Source of the DNA: Brevundimonas aurantiaca
Lineage (GTDB): Bacteria; Pseudomonadota; Alphaproteobacteria; Caulobacterales; Caulobacteraceae
Reading direction: 5' to 3'
Assembly (NCBI RefSeq): GCF_014199955.1
Contig: NZ_JACHOQ010000001.1
Coordinates: 372,001 to 436,000, forward strand
DNA: 64,000 bases
A program made the position numbers and the translations under genes. This document shows, piece after piece, positions 9,752-19,245 of this stretch (its first letter is position 1; each line of letters opens with the position of its first letter). The notes beneath the pieces were generated by a model. That model did no database searches, had not been told where the DNA came from, and was given only the letters and a program-made list of their open reading frames with translations.

Positions 9752-11899
9752 ATGGACGACGCCTATTCCACCCAGCTGACCGCCGGTGAGTCCATCGAGG
9801 CTTCGGGCCTGGAACAGCTGATGGCGCTGAAGGCGGGGGACGCCTTCCTGGTCGCCGACGGCTGGGGCGACATGAAGGGCGGGGCCGACGGCCTGTTCGC
9901 CGGGGACACGCGGGTTCTATCGCGCTGGACGATGACCGTGGGCCTGTTGAAGCCGTCGCGGCTGTCGTCCGGCGTCAGCCAGGACAACGTCTTCTTTTCC
10001 TGCCACACGACCAATCGCCCCCTGCCGCCGATGGGCGGACGCTCGGCCCCGGCCGGGGTGATGCATATCGAACGGCGGCGCTTCCTGTGGGACCGGCGCA
10101 TGTTCGAACGCATCCAGATGGTCAACCACGGGGTCGAGGACATACTTCTGCCCCTCGCCTTCGACTTCGGGGCCGACTTCGCCGACATCTTCCAGGTGCG
10201 GGGGACGCCGCGGGCCAGGCGCGGCACGATCCACGCCCCCACCACCGACGGGCGCCGCGTCACCTTCCGCTACACCGGCCTGGACGGGGTGGACCGCGGC
10301 AGCTGCCTCGCCTTTTCCGAACCGCCCGCCCGCCTGACCCCTAACCGCGCCGAGTTCATGTTCAGCCTGCCCAGGGGCCGGTCGATGGAGCTGTTCATCG
10401 AATGCGGTGTCGATTCCTGCGAAGCGCCGGACGCCCGTCGCTGGCGGCTGAACGCCATCCAGGCCCGTCTGGCGATGCGGGCCAAGCGGCGGCGCGGCGC
10501 CTCGGTGCGCGGCCCCCGCAGCCCGCGGTTCAACGACTGGCTGGACCAGTCGCGGGCGGACATGGCCCTGTTGACCACCGACCTGCCGACCGGCCCCTAC
10601 CCCTATGCCGGCACGCCCTGGTTCTCGACCCCGTTCGGGCGGGACGGCATCATCGCCGCCTGGCAGATGCTGTGGCTGGACCCGTCCCTGGCCAAGGGCG
10701 TCCTGACCTATCTGGCCTCGCGCCAGGCGACTGAGACGTCGCTGTTCCAGGACAGCCAGCCGGGCAAGATCCTGCACGAGACGCGCGGCGGCGAAATGAG
10801 CGCCCTGGGCGAGGTGCCCTTCGGCCTCTATTACGGCGGGGTCGACACCACCTGTTTGTTCATCGCCCTGGCCGGCGCCTATGCCGGGCGCACCGGCGAT
10901 CTGGAGCTGATCCGCAAACTGTGGCCCAATCTGATCGCCGCCGCCGACTGGATGCGCGACTATGGGGATTCCAACGGGGACGGCCTGATCGACTATCAGC
11001 GCGGCGCCGACACCGGCCTGTCCAACCAGGGCTGGAAGGATTCCGAGGATTCCATCTTCCACGCCGACGGCCGCTTTCCCAAGGGGCCGATCGCACTCTT
11101 AGAAGTTCAAGGCTACGCCTTCGCCGCCTGGCGCGCCCTGGCGGATCTGGGCGAGCGGCTGCACGACGACCGAGCGGTGGAATGGCGCATCCGCGCCGAA
11201 CAGGTCCGCGCCCTGGTCGAGGACAAATACTGGATGGAGGACGAGGGCTTCTACGCCGTCGCCCTGGACGGAGACGGGGAGCCGTGCCGCGCCATCGCCT
11301 CCAACGCCGGCCATCTGCTCTTCACCGGCCTGCCGTCGCCCGAACGGGCGCGGCGCGTGACCCGACGCCTGTTGTCGTCACGGTTCCGCACCGGCTGGGG
11401 CGTGCGGACGCTGGAGCTGGGCCAGGCCCGGTTCAATCCGATGAGCTATCACAACGGCTCGGTCTGGCCGCACGACACCGCCATGGCCGCCGCCGGCATG
11501 GCCGCCTATGGCGAACGCCAGGCGGTGGCCGAGATCTTGGCCGAGATCTACGCCGCCGCCGCCCATTTCCATCTGCGTCTGCCCGAGCTGTTCTGCGGCT
11601 TCCCGCGCGCGCCGGGCGAACCGCCGATCGCCTATCCGGTCGCCTGCCTGCCCCAGGCCTGGGCGGCGGGGTCGGTCTTTCTGATGCTTCAGGCGTCGCT
11701 GGGCCTGTCGATCGACGCCTGGAGCGGAACGGTCGATCTGATCGACCCGGTTCTGCCCGCCGGGTTGCAGACGCTGAAGATTCAGGGTCTTCACGTCGGA
11801 GACGCCTCGGTCGATCTGGACATCCAGCATGTGGACGGCCGCGCCGTGGTGGTGCCTCGTCGCAAACAGGGCGGGATCGCCATCCGCACCCTGCGGTGA
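9752..11899 (+). CDS. amylo-alpha-1,6-glucosidase / glycogen-debranching-like protein
   Basis: A 715-aa protein with two parts. The N-terminal beta-rich domain (about residues 20-230) is of the kind found in bacterial debranching-like enzymes. The C-terminal (alpha/alpha)6 barrel (about 270-690) has the conserved WFSTPFGRDGIIAAWQML, NQGWKDSEDSIFHADG and NPMSYHNGSVWPHD segments. Acidic residues in these segments are probably the catalytic pair. It likely hydrolyses alpha-1,6 branches in storage or stress-related glucans. No signal peptide is visible, so it should be cytoplasmic. It converges with brnA; the two stop codons abut. Confidence 0.85.
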   Translation: MDDAYSTQLTAGESIEASGLEQLMALKAGDAFLVADGWGDMKGGADGLFAGDTRVLSRWTMTVGLLKPSRLSSGVSQDNVFFSCHTTNRPLPPMGGRSAPAGVMHIERRRFLWDRRMFERIQMVNHGVEDILLPLAFDFGADFADIFQVRGTPRARRGTIHAPTTDGRRVTFRYTGLDGVDRGSCLAFSEPPARLTPNRAEFMFSLPRGRSMELFIECGVDSCEAPDARRWRLNAIQARLAMRAKRRRGASVRGPRSPRFNDWLDQSRADMALLTTDLPTGPYPYAGTPWFSTPFGRDGIIAAWQMLWLDPSLAKGVLTYLASRQATETSLFQDSQPGKILHETRGGEMSALGEVPFGLYYGGVDTTCLFIALAGAYAGRTGDLELIRKLWPNLIAAADWMRDYGDSNGDGLIDYQRGADTGLSNQGWKDSEDSIFHADGRFPKGPIALLEVQGYAFAAWRALADLGERLHDDRAVEWRIRAEQVRALVEDKYWMEDEGFYAVALDGDGEPCRAIASNAGHLLFTGLPSPERARRVTRRLLSSRFRTGWGVRTLELGQARFNPMSYHNGSVWPHDTAMAAAGMAAYGERQAVAEILAEIYAAAAHFHLRLPELFCGFPRAPGEPPIAYPVACLPQAWAAGSVFLMLQASLGLSIDAWSGTVDLIDPVLPAGLQTLKIQGLHVGDASVDLDIQHVDGRAVVVPRRKQGGIAIRTLR

Positions 11900-12169
11900 T
11901 CAGGCGGCGTCTGACTTCCGTTTCAGCCAGTCGCGCAGCGCCTGGTTCATGCGCGTCTGCCATCCCGGCCCGTCCTGTTTGAAGGCGGCCAGCACGTCGG
12001 CGTCGAACCTTATGGTGGTCGAGATCTTATCCGCGCCCTTGGGGCGTCCGCGTTGGACCAGCGTCTCTCCTCGATAGTGATCCGCCTTGTCGAACCAGAC
12101 GTCGTCAAGTTCCGGCGCCTCGTCAGGATCGACCCAATCGGTCTTCGTAGCGTCGCTGTTCACGGTCAT
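11900..12169 (-). CDS. brnA: BrnA-family antitoxin
   Basis: An 89-aa antitoxin of the BrnA family. The N-terminal acidic part (DPDEAPELDDVWFDKAD) binds the toxin, and the C-terminal ribbon-helix-helix segment (DKISTTIRFDADVLAAFKQD, then WQTRMNQALRDWL) binds DNA and autorepresses. Gene order is toxin first, antitoxin second, as in the Brucella BrnTA system. It starts at the ATG at 12169, 47 bp inside brnT, so the two are coupled. The stop codon abuts that of the convergent glucosidase gene. Confidence 0.9.
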   Translation of the reverse strand: MTVNSDATKTDWVDPDEAPELDDVWFDKADHYRGETLVQRGRPKGADKISTTIRFDADVLAAFKQDGPGWQTRMNQALRDWLKRKSDAA

Positions 12170-12401
12170 TCGCCTTCCTCATCGAAATGATGTGGCGCGC
12201 CTCGCCACGCGGCGTCCACACCAGAACCACCATACGGTCGGTCAAACGCCCAATGGTGATCAGACGTCTTTCTCCATAGTCCCGACGATCATCGTCAAAC
12301 GTCAGATGATCACCGTCGAACACAGCCGACGCCTGGGCGAAATCCAGTCCACGCTCAATCCACGTGCGATCACGCTTGCTGGGATCGAAGGTGATGCGCA
12401 C
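12123..12401 (-). CDS. brnT: BrnT-family ribonuclease toxin
   Basis: A 92-aa RelE-fold toxin. Family features are ITFDPSKRDRTWIERGLDF at the N-terminus, a central RRLITIGRLTDRMVVLVWTP, and RHIISMRKANDREQRRYE with the basic catalytic residues. The start is GTG at 12401, with no clear Shine-Dalgarno upstream and an inverted repeat almost touching it, so the message may be leaderless. It follows mutY by 12 bp. Growth inhibition by RNA cleavage is the known role of the family. Confidence 0.9.
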   Translation of the reverse strand: MRITFDPSKRDRTWIERGLDFAQASAVFDGDHLTFDDDRRDYGERRLITIGRLTDRMVVLVWTPRGEARHIISMRKANDREQRRYEDRLGRS

Positions 12402-12403
12402 AG

Positions 12404-12423
12404 ATTTTTGTTACTACAAAAAT
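12404..12423 (-). promoter_or_regulatory. probable BrnA operator overlapping the mutY stop codon
   Basis: A perfect 8-bp inverted repeat, ATTTTTGT and ACAAAAAT, with a 4-bp spacer. It lies two bases upstream of the brnT start and covers the last codons and stop of mutY. It is very AT-rich compared with its surroundings. BrnA proteins repress their own operon through palindromes, so this is the obvious candidate site. Binding is inferred. Confidence 0.55.
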
Positions 12424-13469
12424 AGGTCAGATTCAACGGTCGCCCGATCCAGGGCCTTGGCGAATACGGTGGGCAGGGCCGCGCGCGCCGCTTCGAAAGG
12501 CATCCATCGCCAACCCGCCCTCGCCTCGCCTCGCGCCGTCATCACCGTCAAGGTCAGGCTGAAATGGGTGAAAACATGCTCGACCGATCCGACGTCTCGC
12601 CAGTCGGCGTCGATCGGCGGCGGCGTCAATGGTTCGCCCGTCGTCCAGTCACTGGTCGGCAGGCCCAGCATTCCGCCCAGCAGACCCTTGTCGGGCCGCG
12701 TCTCCACCGCCACCCGACCTTGGTCGTCGAACAAGACCCAGGCGACGCCCTTCCGCTGAGGCCGATCCGTCTTCTTGGTCTTGACCGGATAGCGTTCAGG
12801 ATCGCCTGACGCGCGACCGGCGCAGGGGTCCGCGATGGGGCACAGGTCGCATAGCGGCGACTTGGGCCGGCACACGGTCGCGCCCAGGTCCATCAGGGCC
12901 TGGGCCCAGTCGCCGGGCCTTTGGTCGTTGATGAAGAGGCCCGCCAGCCGCCGGAGTTCGGGCCGCGCCTGGGGGACCGGCGTCTCCACGGCGAACAGCC
13001 GCGCCATGACCCGTTCGACATTGCCGTCGACCACATTGGCGGGGCGGTCAAAGGCGATGGCCGCCACCGCTGCGGCCGTATAGGCGCCCACGCCGGGCAA
13101 GGCTGAAAGCCCCGCCTCCGTATCGGGAAACACCCCGCCATGTTCGCCCGCCACCGCCCTGGCGCAGGCCAGCAGATTGCGAGCGCGGGCGTAATAGCCC
13201 AGTCCCGCCCAGGCGGCCATGACCTCGGCGTCCTGGGCCGCCGCCAGGTCCGACACCGTCGGCCAGCGGCTGGTGAAGGTCTGGAAATAGGGGGTGGCGT
13301 GCGGGGTGGTGGTCTGTTGCAGCATGACCTCCGACAACCAGACGCGATAGGGGTCGGGCCTCTGCCGCGTCCCCGGCGGAGCGCGCCAGGCCAGGCTGCG
13401 TGCATGGCGGTCGTACCAGTCCAGCAGACGGGCGCGGATCAGGGCGATGTCGGGAGAGACGTCAGTCAT
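12414..13469 (-). CDS. mutY: adenine DNA glycosylase MutY
   Basis: Removes adenine mispaired with 8-oxoguanine. At 351 aa it is full length. In order: WLSEVMLQQT near residue 45, the helix-hairpin-helix LPGVGAYTAAA and catalytic Asp in VVDGNVERV near 135-150, the 4Fe-4S cysteines CRPKSPLCDLCPIADPC near 197-213, and a NUDIX-like C-terminal 8-oxoG-recognition domain from about 235. It diverges from dciA with only 21 bp between the starts. brnTA follows 12 bp downstream, so the toxin genes may be co-transcribed with it. Confidence 0.95.
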   Translation of the reverse strand: MTDVSPDIALIRARLLDWYDRHARSLAWRAPPGTRQRPDPYRVWLSEVMLQQTTTPHATPYFQTFTSRWPTVSDLAAAQDAEVMAAWAGLGYYARARNLLACARAVAGEHGGVFPDTEAGLSALPGVGAYTAAAVAAIAFDRPANVVDGNVERVMARLFAVETPVPQARPELRRLAGLFINDQRPGDWAQALMDLGATVCRPKSPLCDLCPIADPCAGRASGDPERYPVKTKKTDRPQRKGVAWVLFDDQGRVAVETRPDKGLLGGMLGLPTSDWTTGEPLTPPPIDADWRDVGSVEHVFTHFSLTLTVMTARGEARAGWRWMPFEAARAALPTVFAKALDRATVESDLFL

Positions 13470-13490
13470 GGGATCGGTCTATATAGGCCC

Positions 13491-14042
13491 ATGCGCCGCC
13501 CGCTGCCCACAGACGCCGAGGTCCGCGAGATCCTGTCGCGCCGCCGCACCCGCCCGGCGCCGCGCCCGGCGCCGCGCGCGGGCCAGGCCCTGACGCCCCT
13601 GATCAAGAAGCTGGACGAACAATTCGGCCGCGGCGCCGGCGCCCTTGAGCCGCGCTGGCGCGAGATCGTCGGAGACCGCCTGGCCCGCGTCACCCGGCCC
13701 CAGAAGCTGACCAAGGGCAAGGGCGGCCAGCCCGGCGTGCTGGAGCTGCGCGTCGCCGGCGCCGCCGCCCTGCTGGTCCAGCATCAGTCAGAGGACATCC
13801 TGGCGCGGGTGAACCTGTTTCTGGGCGCCGGTTCGGTCGATCGGCTTCGCATCGCCCAGGGACCGATCAAGCCCTTGACCGAGCCGGCCGCCCGCCCCAA
13901 ACGCGCCGCTGTTCCACCGCCCCTGCCCGCCTCGGCCGAGGCGGAACTGGCGGCCTCCCTGGCCGCCGCACCCGAGGAACTGAAGGCCGCCCTGGCCAAA
14001 CTGGGCCGAGCGGCGATATCGCGTTCGAACGACCGCGATTGA
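13491..14042 (+). CDS. dciA: DUF721 / DciA-family protein
   Basis: A 183-aa protein with the DUF721 core at about residues 35-115: LIKKLDEQFGRG, WREIVGDRLARVTRPQKL, GVLELRVAGAAALLVQHQS and ILARVNLFLG. DciA is the ancestral loader or operator of the replicative helicase DnaB in bacteria without DnaC. The ATG at 13491 gives a compact N-terminus; longer in-frame extensions run back through mutY. A TATATA element in the 21-bp gap suggests a very short or leaderless transcript. The mutY-dciA-dsbA-smc neighbourhood recurs in Caulobacterales. Confidence 0.82.
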   Translation: MRRPLPTDAEVREILSRRRTRPAPRPAPRAGQALTPLIKKLDEQFGRGAGALEPRWREIVGDRLARVTRPQKLTKGKGGQPGVLELRVAGAAALLVQHQSEDILARVNLFLGAGSVDRLRIAQGPIKPLTEPAARPKRAAVPPPLPASAEAELAASLAAAPEELKAALAKLGRAAISRSNDRD

Positions 14043-14137
14043 CAAATCTTCGCCGCACCTGTTCTCGAATGATCAAGGTTGCGCGGTTCACCCGGAATCA
14101 CGCCGCCGATCGCCAACGATCCGACTGAGGAAGTCCT

Positions 14138-14782
14138 ATGGCCCCGACCGAATCCCGCTTCGCCCGCATGAGCCGCCGCGCGGCCATCACCGGCGCCGCC
14201 ATGGCGACCATGGCCCTGGCCGCCTGCGGCGGCGGCTCCAAGGGCGCCGTCGAGGGCGACATGGGCCTGGGCGCGCCGGAAGGCGCCAAGGTCACCGTGG
14301 TCGAATACGCCTCGGTCACCTGCCCCCACTGCGCCCTGTGGCAGAAGAACACCTGGCCGGCGTTCAAGGCCAAGTACGTCGACACCAACAAGGTGCGCTA
14401 CGTCTTCCGCGAACTGCCGACCCCGCCGGTCGACGCCGCCACCGCCGGCTTCCTGGTCGCGCGCTGCGCCGGGCCGGACAAGTATTTCGACGTCGTCCAC
14501 CAGCTGATGGCGACCCAGCAGGAGATGCTGACCTCCTCGCCGCGCGACTGGCTGCTGCGCACGGCCCAGGCCGCCGGCCTGTCTGAGCAGCAGTTCAACG
14601 ACTGCGTCACCGACAAGGCGGCCGTCGCCGCCATGGAGAAGCGCGTCCAGGCCGCCCAAGCCCAAGGCGTGACGGGCACTCCGGCCTTCTACGTGAACGA
14701 CACCCAGGTCATCACCCCCGGCGGCGAAGGCGCCAGCCTGGCCGACCTGTCGGCCGCCATCGACGCCGAGCTGGCGAAGTAA
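14138..14782 (+). CDS. DsbA-family thioredoxin-fold lipoprotein, CPHC active site
   Basis: A 214-aa envelope thiol-disulfide protein. The N-terminus has a twin-Arg pair (SRRAAITG), a hydrophobic run and a lipobox-like LAAC at about residues 27-30, so it may be a lipoprotein. The core has TVVEYASVTCPHCALW (redox CPHC near residue 64) and the cis-Pro loop VTGTPAFYVN near 187. It is the first of two tandem DsbA-like genes upstream of smc, with 3 bp between them. Its partner, DsbB-like or otherwise, is not in the window. Confidence 0.88.
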   Translation: MAPTESRFARMSRRAAITGAAMATMALAACGGGSKGAVEGDMGLGAPEGAKVTVVEYASVTCPHCALWQKNTWPAFKAKYVDTNKVRYVFRELPTPPVDAATAGFLVARCAGPDKYFDVVHQLMATQQEMLTSSPRDWLLRTAQAAGLSEQQFNDCVTDKAAVAAMEKRVQAAQAQGVTGTPAFYVNDTQVITPGGEGASLADLSAAIDAELAK

Positions 14783-14785
14783 GCC

Positions 14786-15385
14786 ATGGTCCGGCGCGCC
14801 GTCCTCGCCTTTGCTGTGACCGCCGCCCTGGCGGGTCCGGCCTCGGCCGCCGAGCCCCCGCCGCCGGTCACGGCCCAGGACCATGTTCTGGGTCAGGCCG
14901 ACGCGCCGGTCACGGTGATCGAATACGCCAGCTTCACCTGCGCGCACTGCGCCGTCTTCCACAACGACGTCCTGCCGGCCTTCAAGGCCCGCTACATCGA
15001 CACGGGCAAGGTCCGGCTGGTGCATCGCAACCTGCCGACCCCGCCCGCCAATGTCGCCGCCGCCGCCGCCGCCGTGGCCATCTGCGCCGCGCCGGGCCGC
15101 TATTTCGACGTGGCCGAGGTCTTCATGCGTGACCAGGCCAATCTGCGCACCACCGGCGCCAAGCCCTGGTTCGACGCCGGCCTCGCCGCCACCGGCAAGA
15201 CGCGCGAACAGGTCGAAACCTGCCTGAACGACCCCGCCACCCGCGCCGCGCTTCAGGCCCAGATCGCCGGCGCCGAGGCGGCCGGGGTCGAGGGCACACC
15301 GACCCTGTTCGTCAACGGCAAGCCTGTCGCCGGTTACTCGCTGGAAGCCCTGTCGGCCGCCGTCGATCCGCTGCTGCGCCGGTAA
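14786..15385 (+). CDS. second DsbA-family thioredoxin-fold protein, CAHC active site
   Basis: A 199-aa periplasmic protein with a cleavable signal peptide (VLAFAVTAALAGPASAAE). The redox site is CAHC within EYASFTCAHCAVF near residue 50, and the cis-Pro loop is VEGTPTLFVNG near 172. It is clearly paralogous to the gene 3 bp upstream (shared FKARYIDTGKVR-like and LPTPP stretches) but differs in anchor and in the dipeptide that tunes redox potential. It ends 12 bp ahead of smc and is probably co-transcribed with it. Confidence 0.88.
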   Translation: MVRRAVLAFAVTAALAGPASAAEPPPPVTAQDHVLGQADAPVTVIEYASFTCAHCAVFHNDVLPAFKARYIDTGKVRLVHRNLPTPPANVAAAAAAVAICAAPGRYFDVAEVFMRDQANLRTTGAKPWFDAGLAATGKTREQVETCLNDPATRAALQAQIAGAEAAGVEGTPTLFVNGKPVAGYSLEALSAAVDPLLRR

Positions 15386-15397
15386 GCGCCAGGACCG

Positions 15398-18300
15398 ATG
15401 CAGTTCCAGCGCCTCCGGCTCGTCGGCTTCAAGTCGTTCGTCGATCCGGCGGAGGTGCACATCGAATCCGGCCTGACCGGCATCGTCGGACCCAACGGCT
15501 GCGGCAAGTCCAACGTCCTTGAGAGCCTGCGCTGGGTCATGGGCGCCAATTCGGCCAAGGCCATGCGCGGTCAGGGGATGGACGACGTCATCTTCGCCGG
15601 CGCAGCGGGCCGCCCCCCGCGCAGCCATGCCGAAGTCCAGCTGACCATCGACAATGCGCAACGTCGCGCGCCCCAGCCCTTCACCGACAGCCCGGTGCTG
15701 GAGGTGTCGCGCCGTATCGACCGGGGCCAGGGTTCGACCTATCGGATCAACGGCAAGGAGGTGCGCGCCCGCGACGTTCAGCTGCTGTTCGCCGACGCCT
15801 CGACCGGCGCCAACTCCCCCGCCCTGGTCCGCCAGGGTCAGATCTCGGAACTGATCGCCGCCAAGCCGCAGAACCGTCGCCGCATCCTGGAAGAAGCGGG
15901 CGGCGTCGCCGGCCTGCATACCCGTCGCCACGAGGCCGAACTGCGCCTGAAGGCCGCCGAGACCAACCTCGAACGCCTCGACGACATCGGCCGCGAGCTG
16001 GAAACCGCGCTGAACCGGCTGAAGCGGGAGGCCCGCCAGGCCGAGAAGTACAAGAAGATCTCCGCCGAGATCCGCGCCCTTCAGGCCGCCCTGCTCTACG
16101 CCCGCTGGAACGACGCCCGACTGGCGGCCGAGACCACGGCGGAAGAGCTGCGCGCCGCCGACCGCGCCGTGGCCGAGACGACGGCCGCCGCCGCCGCCGC
16201 CCAGACCGCCGCCCTCGCCGCCCAGGAGGCCCTGAAGCCGGCGCGGGAGGAGGACGCCGTCGCCTCCGCCCTGCTGCACCGCGCCAGCCTGGAGCGCGAC
16301 CGACTGGACATGGCCGAACAGGCCGCCCGCGCCGAGGTGGATCGCCTGAAGGCCGAGGCCGCCCGCATCGCCGCCGATACGGAACGCGAGACCAATATGG
16401 CCGCCGACGCCCGGCGCGAACTGGACCGGCTGGACCACGAACTGACCCGTCTCCAGGCCGAGATCGCCGCCGCCCCCGAACGCGGCCCCGAACTGGACAA
16501 GGCCCTGGTCGCCGCCGAGGAGGCCCGCAAGGCCGCCGACGCCGAAGTCGAACGCCTGGCCGGAACCCTGGCCGCCGTCGAGGCCCGGGCCAACGCCGAG
16601 GCCGCCCGCCGCCGCGACGCCGAGACCCGCCTCTCCCGCATCGCCGCACAGCTGGAACAGGCGAGGCGCGAACGCGAGGCCCTGGGTCCGCTGGAGACGC
16701 CGGAGCTGGAGGCCGCCCGTCAGGCGCAGGAAACCGCCCAGGCCGAACTGACCGCCGCCCGCGAGGCCGTCGAGGCGGCCGAAGTCAGACGCGGCGACCT
16801 GGCCCGCGCCGAGCAGGAAGCCCGCACCGCCGCCCGCGCCGCCGAAGACCGGCTTGGCCGGTTGCAGACTGAGGCGCGCGGCTTGGCCCAGCTGCTGGTC
16901 GGCGGCAAGCGCGACCATCCGCCGGCGCTCGACAAGGTCCGCGCAAACCGAGGCTATGAAGCCGCCCTGGCCGCCGCCTTGGGCGAAGACCTGGACGCGG
17001 CCCTGGACGCCCGCGCCGCCGCCTACTGGGGCGGGGCGGAACCCCGCCCGCCGGTCTGGCCCACAGGCGTCGAACCGCTTTCGGATCATGTCCAGGCTCC
17101 CGACCAGTTGGCGGCGCGTCTGGCCCAGTGCGGCGTCGCCTCCCGCGCCCAGGCGGCCGAACTGGCCCGCACCCTGCCGGTCGGCGCCCGTCTGACGACG
17201 CCCGAGGGCGACCTGTACCGCTGGGACGGCTTCGTCAGCCGGGCCGAGGCGCCGCGTCCCGCCGCTGTGCGTCTGGCGCAACGGACCCGGCTGGCCGAGC
17301 TGGAAACCGAGATCGACAAGGGCAAACCGGCCCTTGAGCAGGCCCAGGCCCAGCAGAAGGCGGCCGCCGAAGCCTTCCGCGCGGCCGAGGAGGCGGTGAA
17401 GACCGCCCGTCTCAAACCCTTCGCCCTCGACAAGGCCGTGACCGCCGCCCGCGACCGCGTCGAAAGCCTGACGCGGGACCAGACTCGCCGCGAAGCCCGC
17501 GCCCAGGCGCTGGATGAGGCCCTGGCGCGGCTGGCGGCCGAAGTGGCCGAGGCTGAAGCCGCCCTGGCCGCCGCCCAGACGGTCGAGGCCCCGTCGGAAA
17601 CCCTGGCCGGATTGCGGGATGATCTGGCCGCCGCCCGGGCCGCCGCCGACGCGGCTCGCATCGCCGCCCAAACCGCTCGGTCGGACCGTGACGCCGAGGC
17701 TCGCGACCGCCAAGGCCGCGAACAGCGCCTGGGCGGCCTGACCCGCGCGCGCGACGGCTGGATCGCCCGGTCCAAGGACAGCGGCGCCCGCATTGCCGCC
17801 CTGGAGAAAGACGCGGAGAAGACGGCCGCCCTGCTGAAACAGGCCGAGGTCGCGCCCCAGGGGTTCGCCGAACAGCGCGGCAAGCTGCTGGACACACTGA
17901 CCGCCGCCGAACAGCGCAAACAGGCTTCGTCCGACGCCATGGCTGTAGCCGAGAGCGCTGCGGCCGAGGCCGACCGCGCCGCCCGCGCCGCCGACGCCGC
18001 CACCTCCCAGGCGCGCGAAGCCCGCGCCGGTCTGGCCGCTCGGGCCGAGGCTGCGGCCGAGAAACTGACCGAAGCCGAGGCGACCTTGCGCGAGACCGCC
18101 CAGATGTCGCCCGAAGACCTGGCCCGCAAATTGATCGACGAGGCCGTGGCCCGTCCGCCCGACGCCGCCGGGGCCGAGAGCCTGCTGTACGGGCTGGAGC
18201 GCGAGCGCGAGGCCCTGGGCGCCGTCAACCTGCGCGCCGAGGACGAGGCGACCGAATACGGCGAGCGGCTGAACAGCATGAAGTCAGAGCGGATCGACCT

Positions 18301-18835
18301 GACCCAGGCCATCGCCAAGCTGCGCGACGGCATCGACGAGTTGAACGCCGAGGGCCGCGAACGGCTGATCGCCGCTTTTGACATCATCAACGCCAACTTC
18401 AAGGCCCTGTTCGAGGCCCTGTTCGACGGCGGCCAGGCCGAGCTGAAACTGGTCGAGAGCGACGATCCGCTGGAGGCCGGGCTGGAGATCTACGCCTGCC
18501 CGCCCGGCAAACGGCTGTCGGTCATGAGCCTGATGTCGGGGGGCGAACAGGCCCTGACGGCGGCGGCCCTGATCTTTGGCGTCTTCCTGGCCAACCCCGC
18601 GCCGGTCTGCGTGCTGGACGAGGTGGACGCACCCCTGGACGATGCGAACGTGGACCGGTTCTGCAAGATGCTGCACGAGATGCGGTCGCGGACCGACACC
18701 CGTTTCATCGTCATCACCCACAATCCGGTGACCATGAGCCGGATGGACCGGCTGTACGGCGTCACCATGCCCGAGCGTGGCATGAGCCAGCTGGTCAGCG
18801 TGGATCTGAAACAGGCGGAGACGCTGGTCGCATGA
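15398..18835 (+). CDS. smc: chromosome segregation ATPase SMC
   Basis: A 1145-aa condensin core subunit. The Walker A motif is [19 protein letters not shown] near residue 31. Long Ala/Glu-rich coiled coils run from about 165-480 and 625-930, separated by a hinge domain (about 485-620). The C-terminal head has the signature [19 protein letters not shown] and Walker [20 protein letters not shown]. It acts with ScpA/ScpB, not in this window, to compact and segregate the chromosome. The ATG at 15398 gives a standard [14 protein letters not shown] start. The stop overlaps the next gene as ATGA. Confidence 0.97.
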   Translation: MQFQRLRLVGFKSFVDPAEVHIESGLTGIVGPNGCGKSNVLESLRWVMGANSAKAMRGQGMDDVIFAGAAGRPPRSHAEVQLTIDNAQRRAPQPFTDSPVLEVSRRIDRGQGSTYRINGKEVRARDVQLLFADASTGANSPALVRQGQISELIAAKPQNRRRILEEAGGVAGLHTRRHEAELRLKAAETNLERLDDIGRELETALNRLKREARQAEKYKKISAEIRALQAALLYARWNDARLAAETTAEELRAADRAVAETTAAAAAAQTAALAAQEALKPAREEDAVASALLHRASLERDRLDMAEQAARAEVDRLKAEAARIAADTERETNMAADARRELDRLDHELTRLQAEIAAAPERGPELDKALVAAEEARKAADAEVERLAGTLAAVEARANAEAARRRDAETRLSRIAAQLEQARREREALGPLETPELEAARQAQETAQAELTAAREAVEAAEVRRGDLARAEQEARTAARAAEDRLGRLQTEARGLAQLLVGGKRDHPPALDKVRANRGYEAALAAALGEDLDAALDARAAAYWGGAEPRPPVWPTGVEPLSDHVQAPDQLAARLAQCGVASRAQAAELARTLPVGARLTTPEGDLYRWDGFVSRAEAPRPAAVRLAQRTRLAELETEIDKGKPALEQAQAQQKAAAEAFRAAEEAVKTARLKPFALDKAVTAARDRVESLTRDQTRREARAQALDEALARLAAEVAEAEAALAAAQTVEAPSETLAGLRDDLAAARAAADAARIAAQTARSDRDAEARDRQGREQRLGGLTRARDGWIARSKDSGARIAALEKDAEKTAALLKQAEVAPQGFAEQRGKLLDTLTAAEQRKQASSDAMAVAESAAAEADRAARAADAATSQAREARAGLAARAEAAAEKLTEAEATLRETAQMSPEDLARKLIDEAVARPPDAAGAESLLYGLEREREALGAVNLRAEDEATEYGERLNSMKSERIDLTQAIAKLRDGIDELNAEGRERLIAAFDIINANFKALFEALFDGGQAELKLVESDDPLEAGLEIYACPPGKRLSVMSLMSGGEQALTAAALIFGVFLANPAPVCVLDEVDAPLDDANVDRFCKMLHEMRSRTDTRFIVITHNPVTMSRMDRLYGVTMPERGMSQLVSVDLKQAETLVA

Positions 18836-19245
18836 TCGCCCTGCTGCTCGCATTCGCCGATCCCCAACTGGTCGAGACCGGCGTCGGCCGGTTCGCCGTC
18901 TACGCCGATGTCGCCTCAATCGAGCGGCACGGAGACCTGGCCCGGATGCGCGAGCTTCAGGTCACCGAGGCGGGCTTCAAGGTGGGGGACGTGACCTATG
19001 TCGGCGGCTGGTCGCGCTGGGTTTTCGATTGCCGGGCGCGCACGGCGGACCGGCTGGATTTCGCCTCCCTGCGCGAAGACGGGACAGAGGGGCCGGCCAC
19101 GCCCGACGCCGCGCCCGCCTATCAGGCCGCGCCCGGCGGGGATGCGGCGGAGTTGCTGGCCGTAGCGTGCGGGGAGGCTCCGGTTCGCGAAAGGCTCACC
19201 CTGGATCAGGCGATCGCTCGGGGCCAGGCGGCGCTGAAGGACTGA
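18832..19245 (+). CDS. small exported protein, possibly surface-adhesin-E-like
   Basis: A 137-aa protein coupled to smc by an ATGA overlap. The N-terminus ([12 protein letters not shown]) could be a weak signal peptide. The pattern [19 protein letters not shown] and [17 protein letters not shown], with a later Cys (VACGEA) that could pair with the first, resembles the small adhesin-E-like family, but the match is from memory and weak. Its last 50 bp overlap the antisense 3' end of the mscS gene. No function can be given. Confidence 0.6.
   Translation: MIALLLAFADPQLVETGVGRFAVYADVASIERHGDLARMRELQVTEAGFKVGDVTYVGGWSRWVFDCRARTADRLDFASLREDGTEGPATPDAAPAYQAAPGGDAAELLAVACGEAPVRERLTLDQAIARGQAALKD

Noticed and set aside
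13784..17713. A 1309-codon open frame on the minus strand across dciA, dsbA and smc
   Set aside because: It is antisense to well-supported genes, rich in Gly/Ala/Arg with no domain, and is the usual result of GC-rich codon bias.
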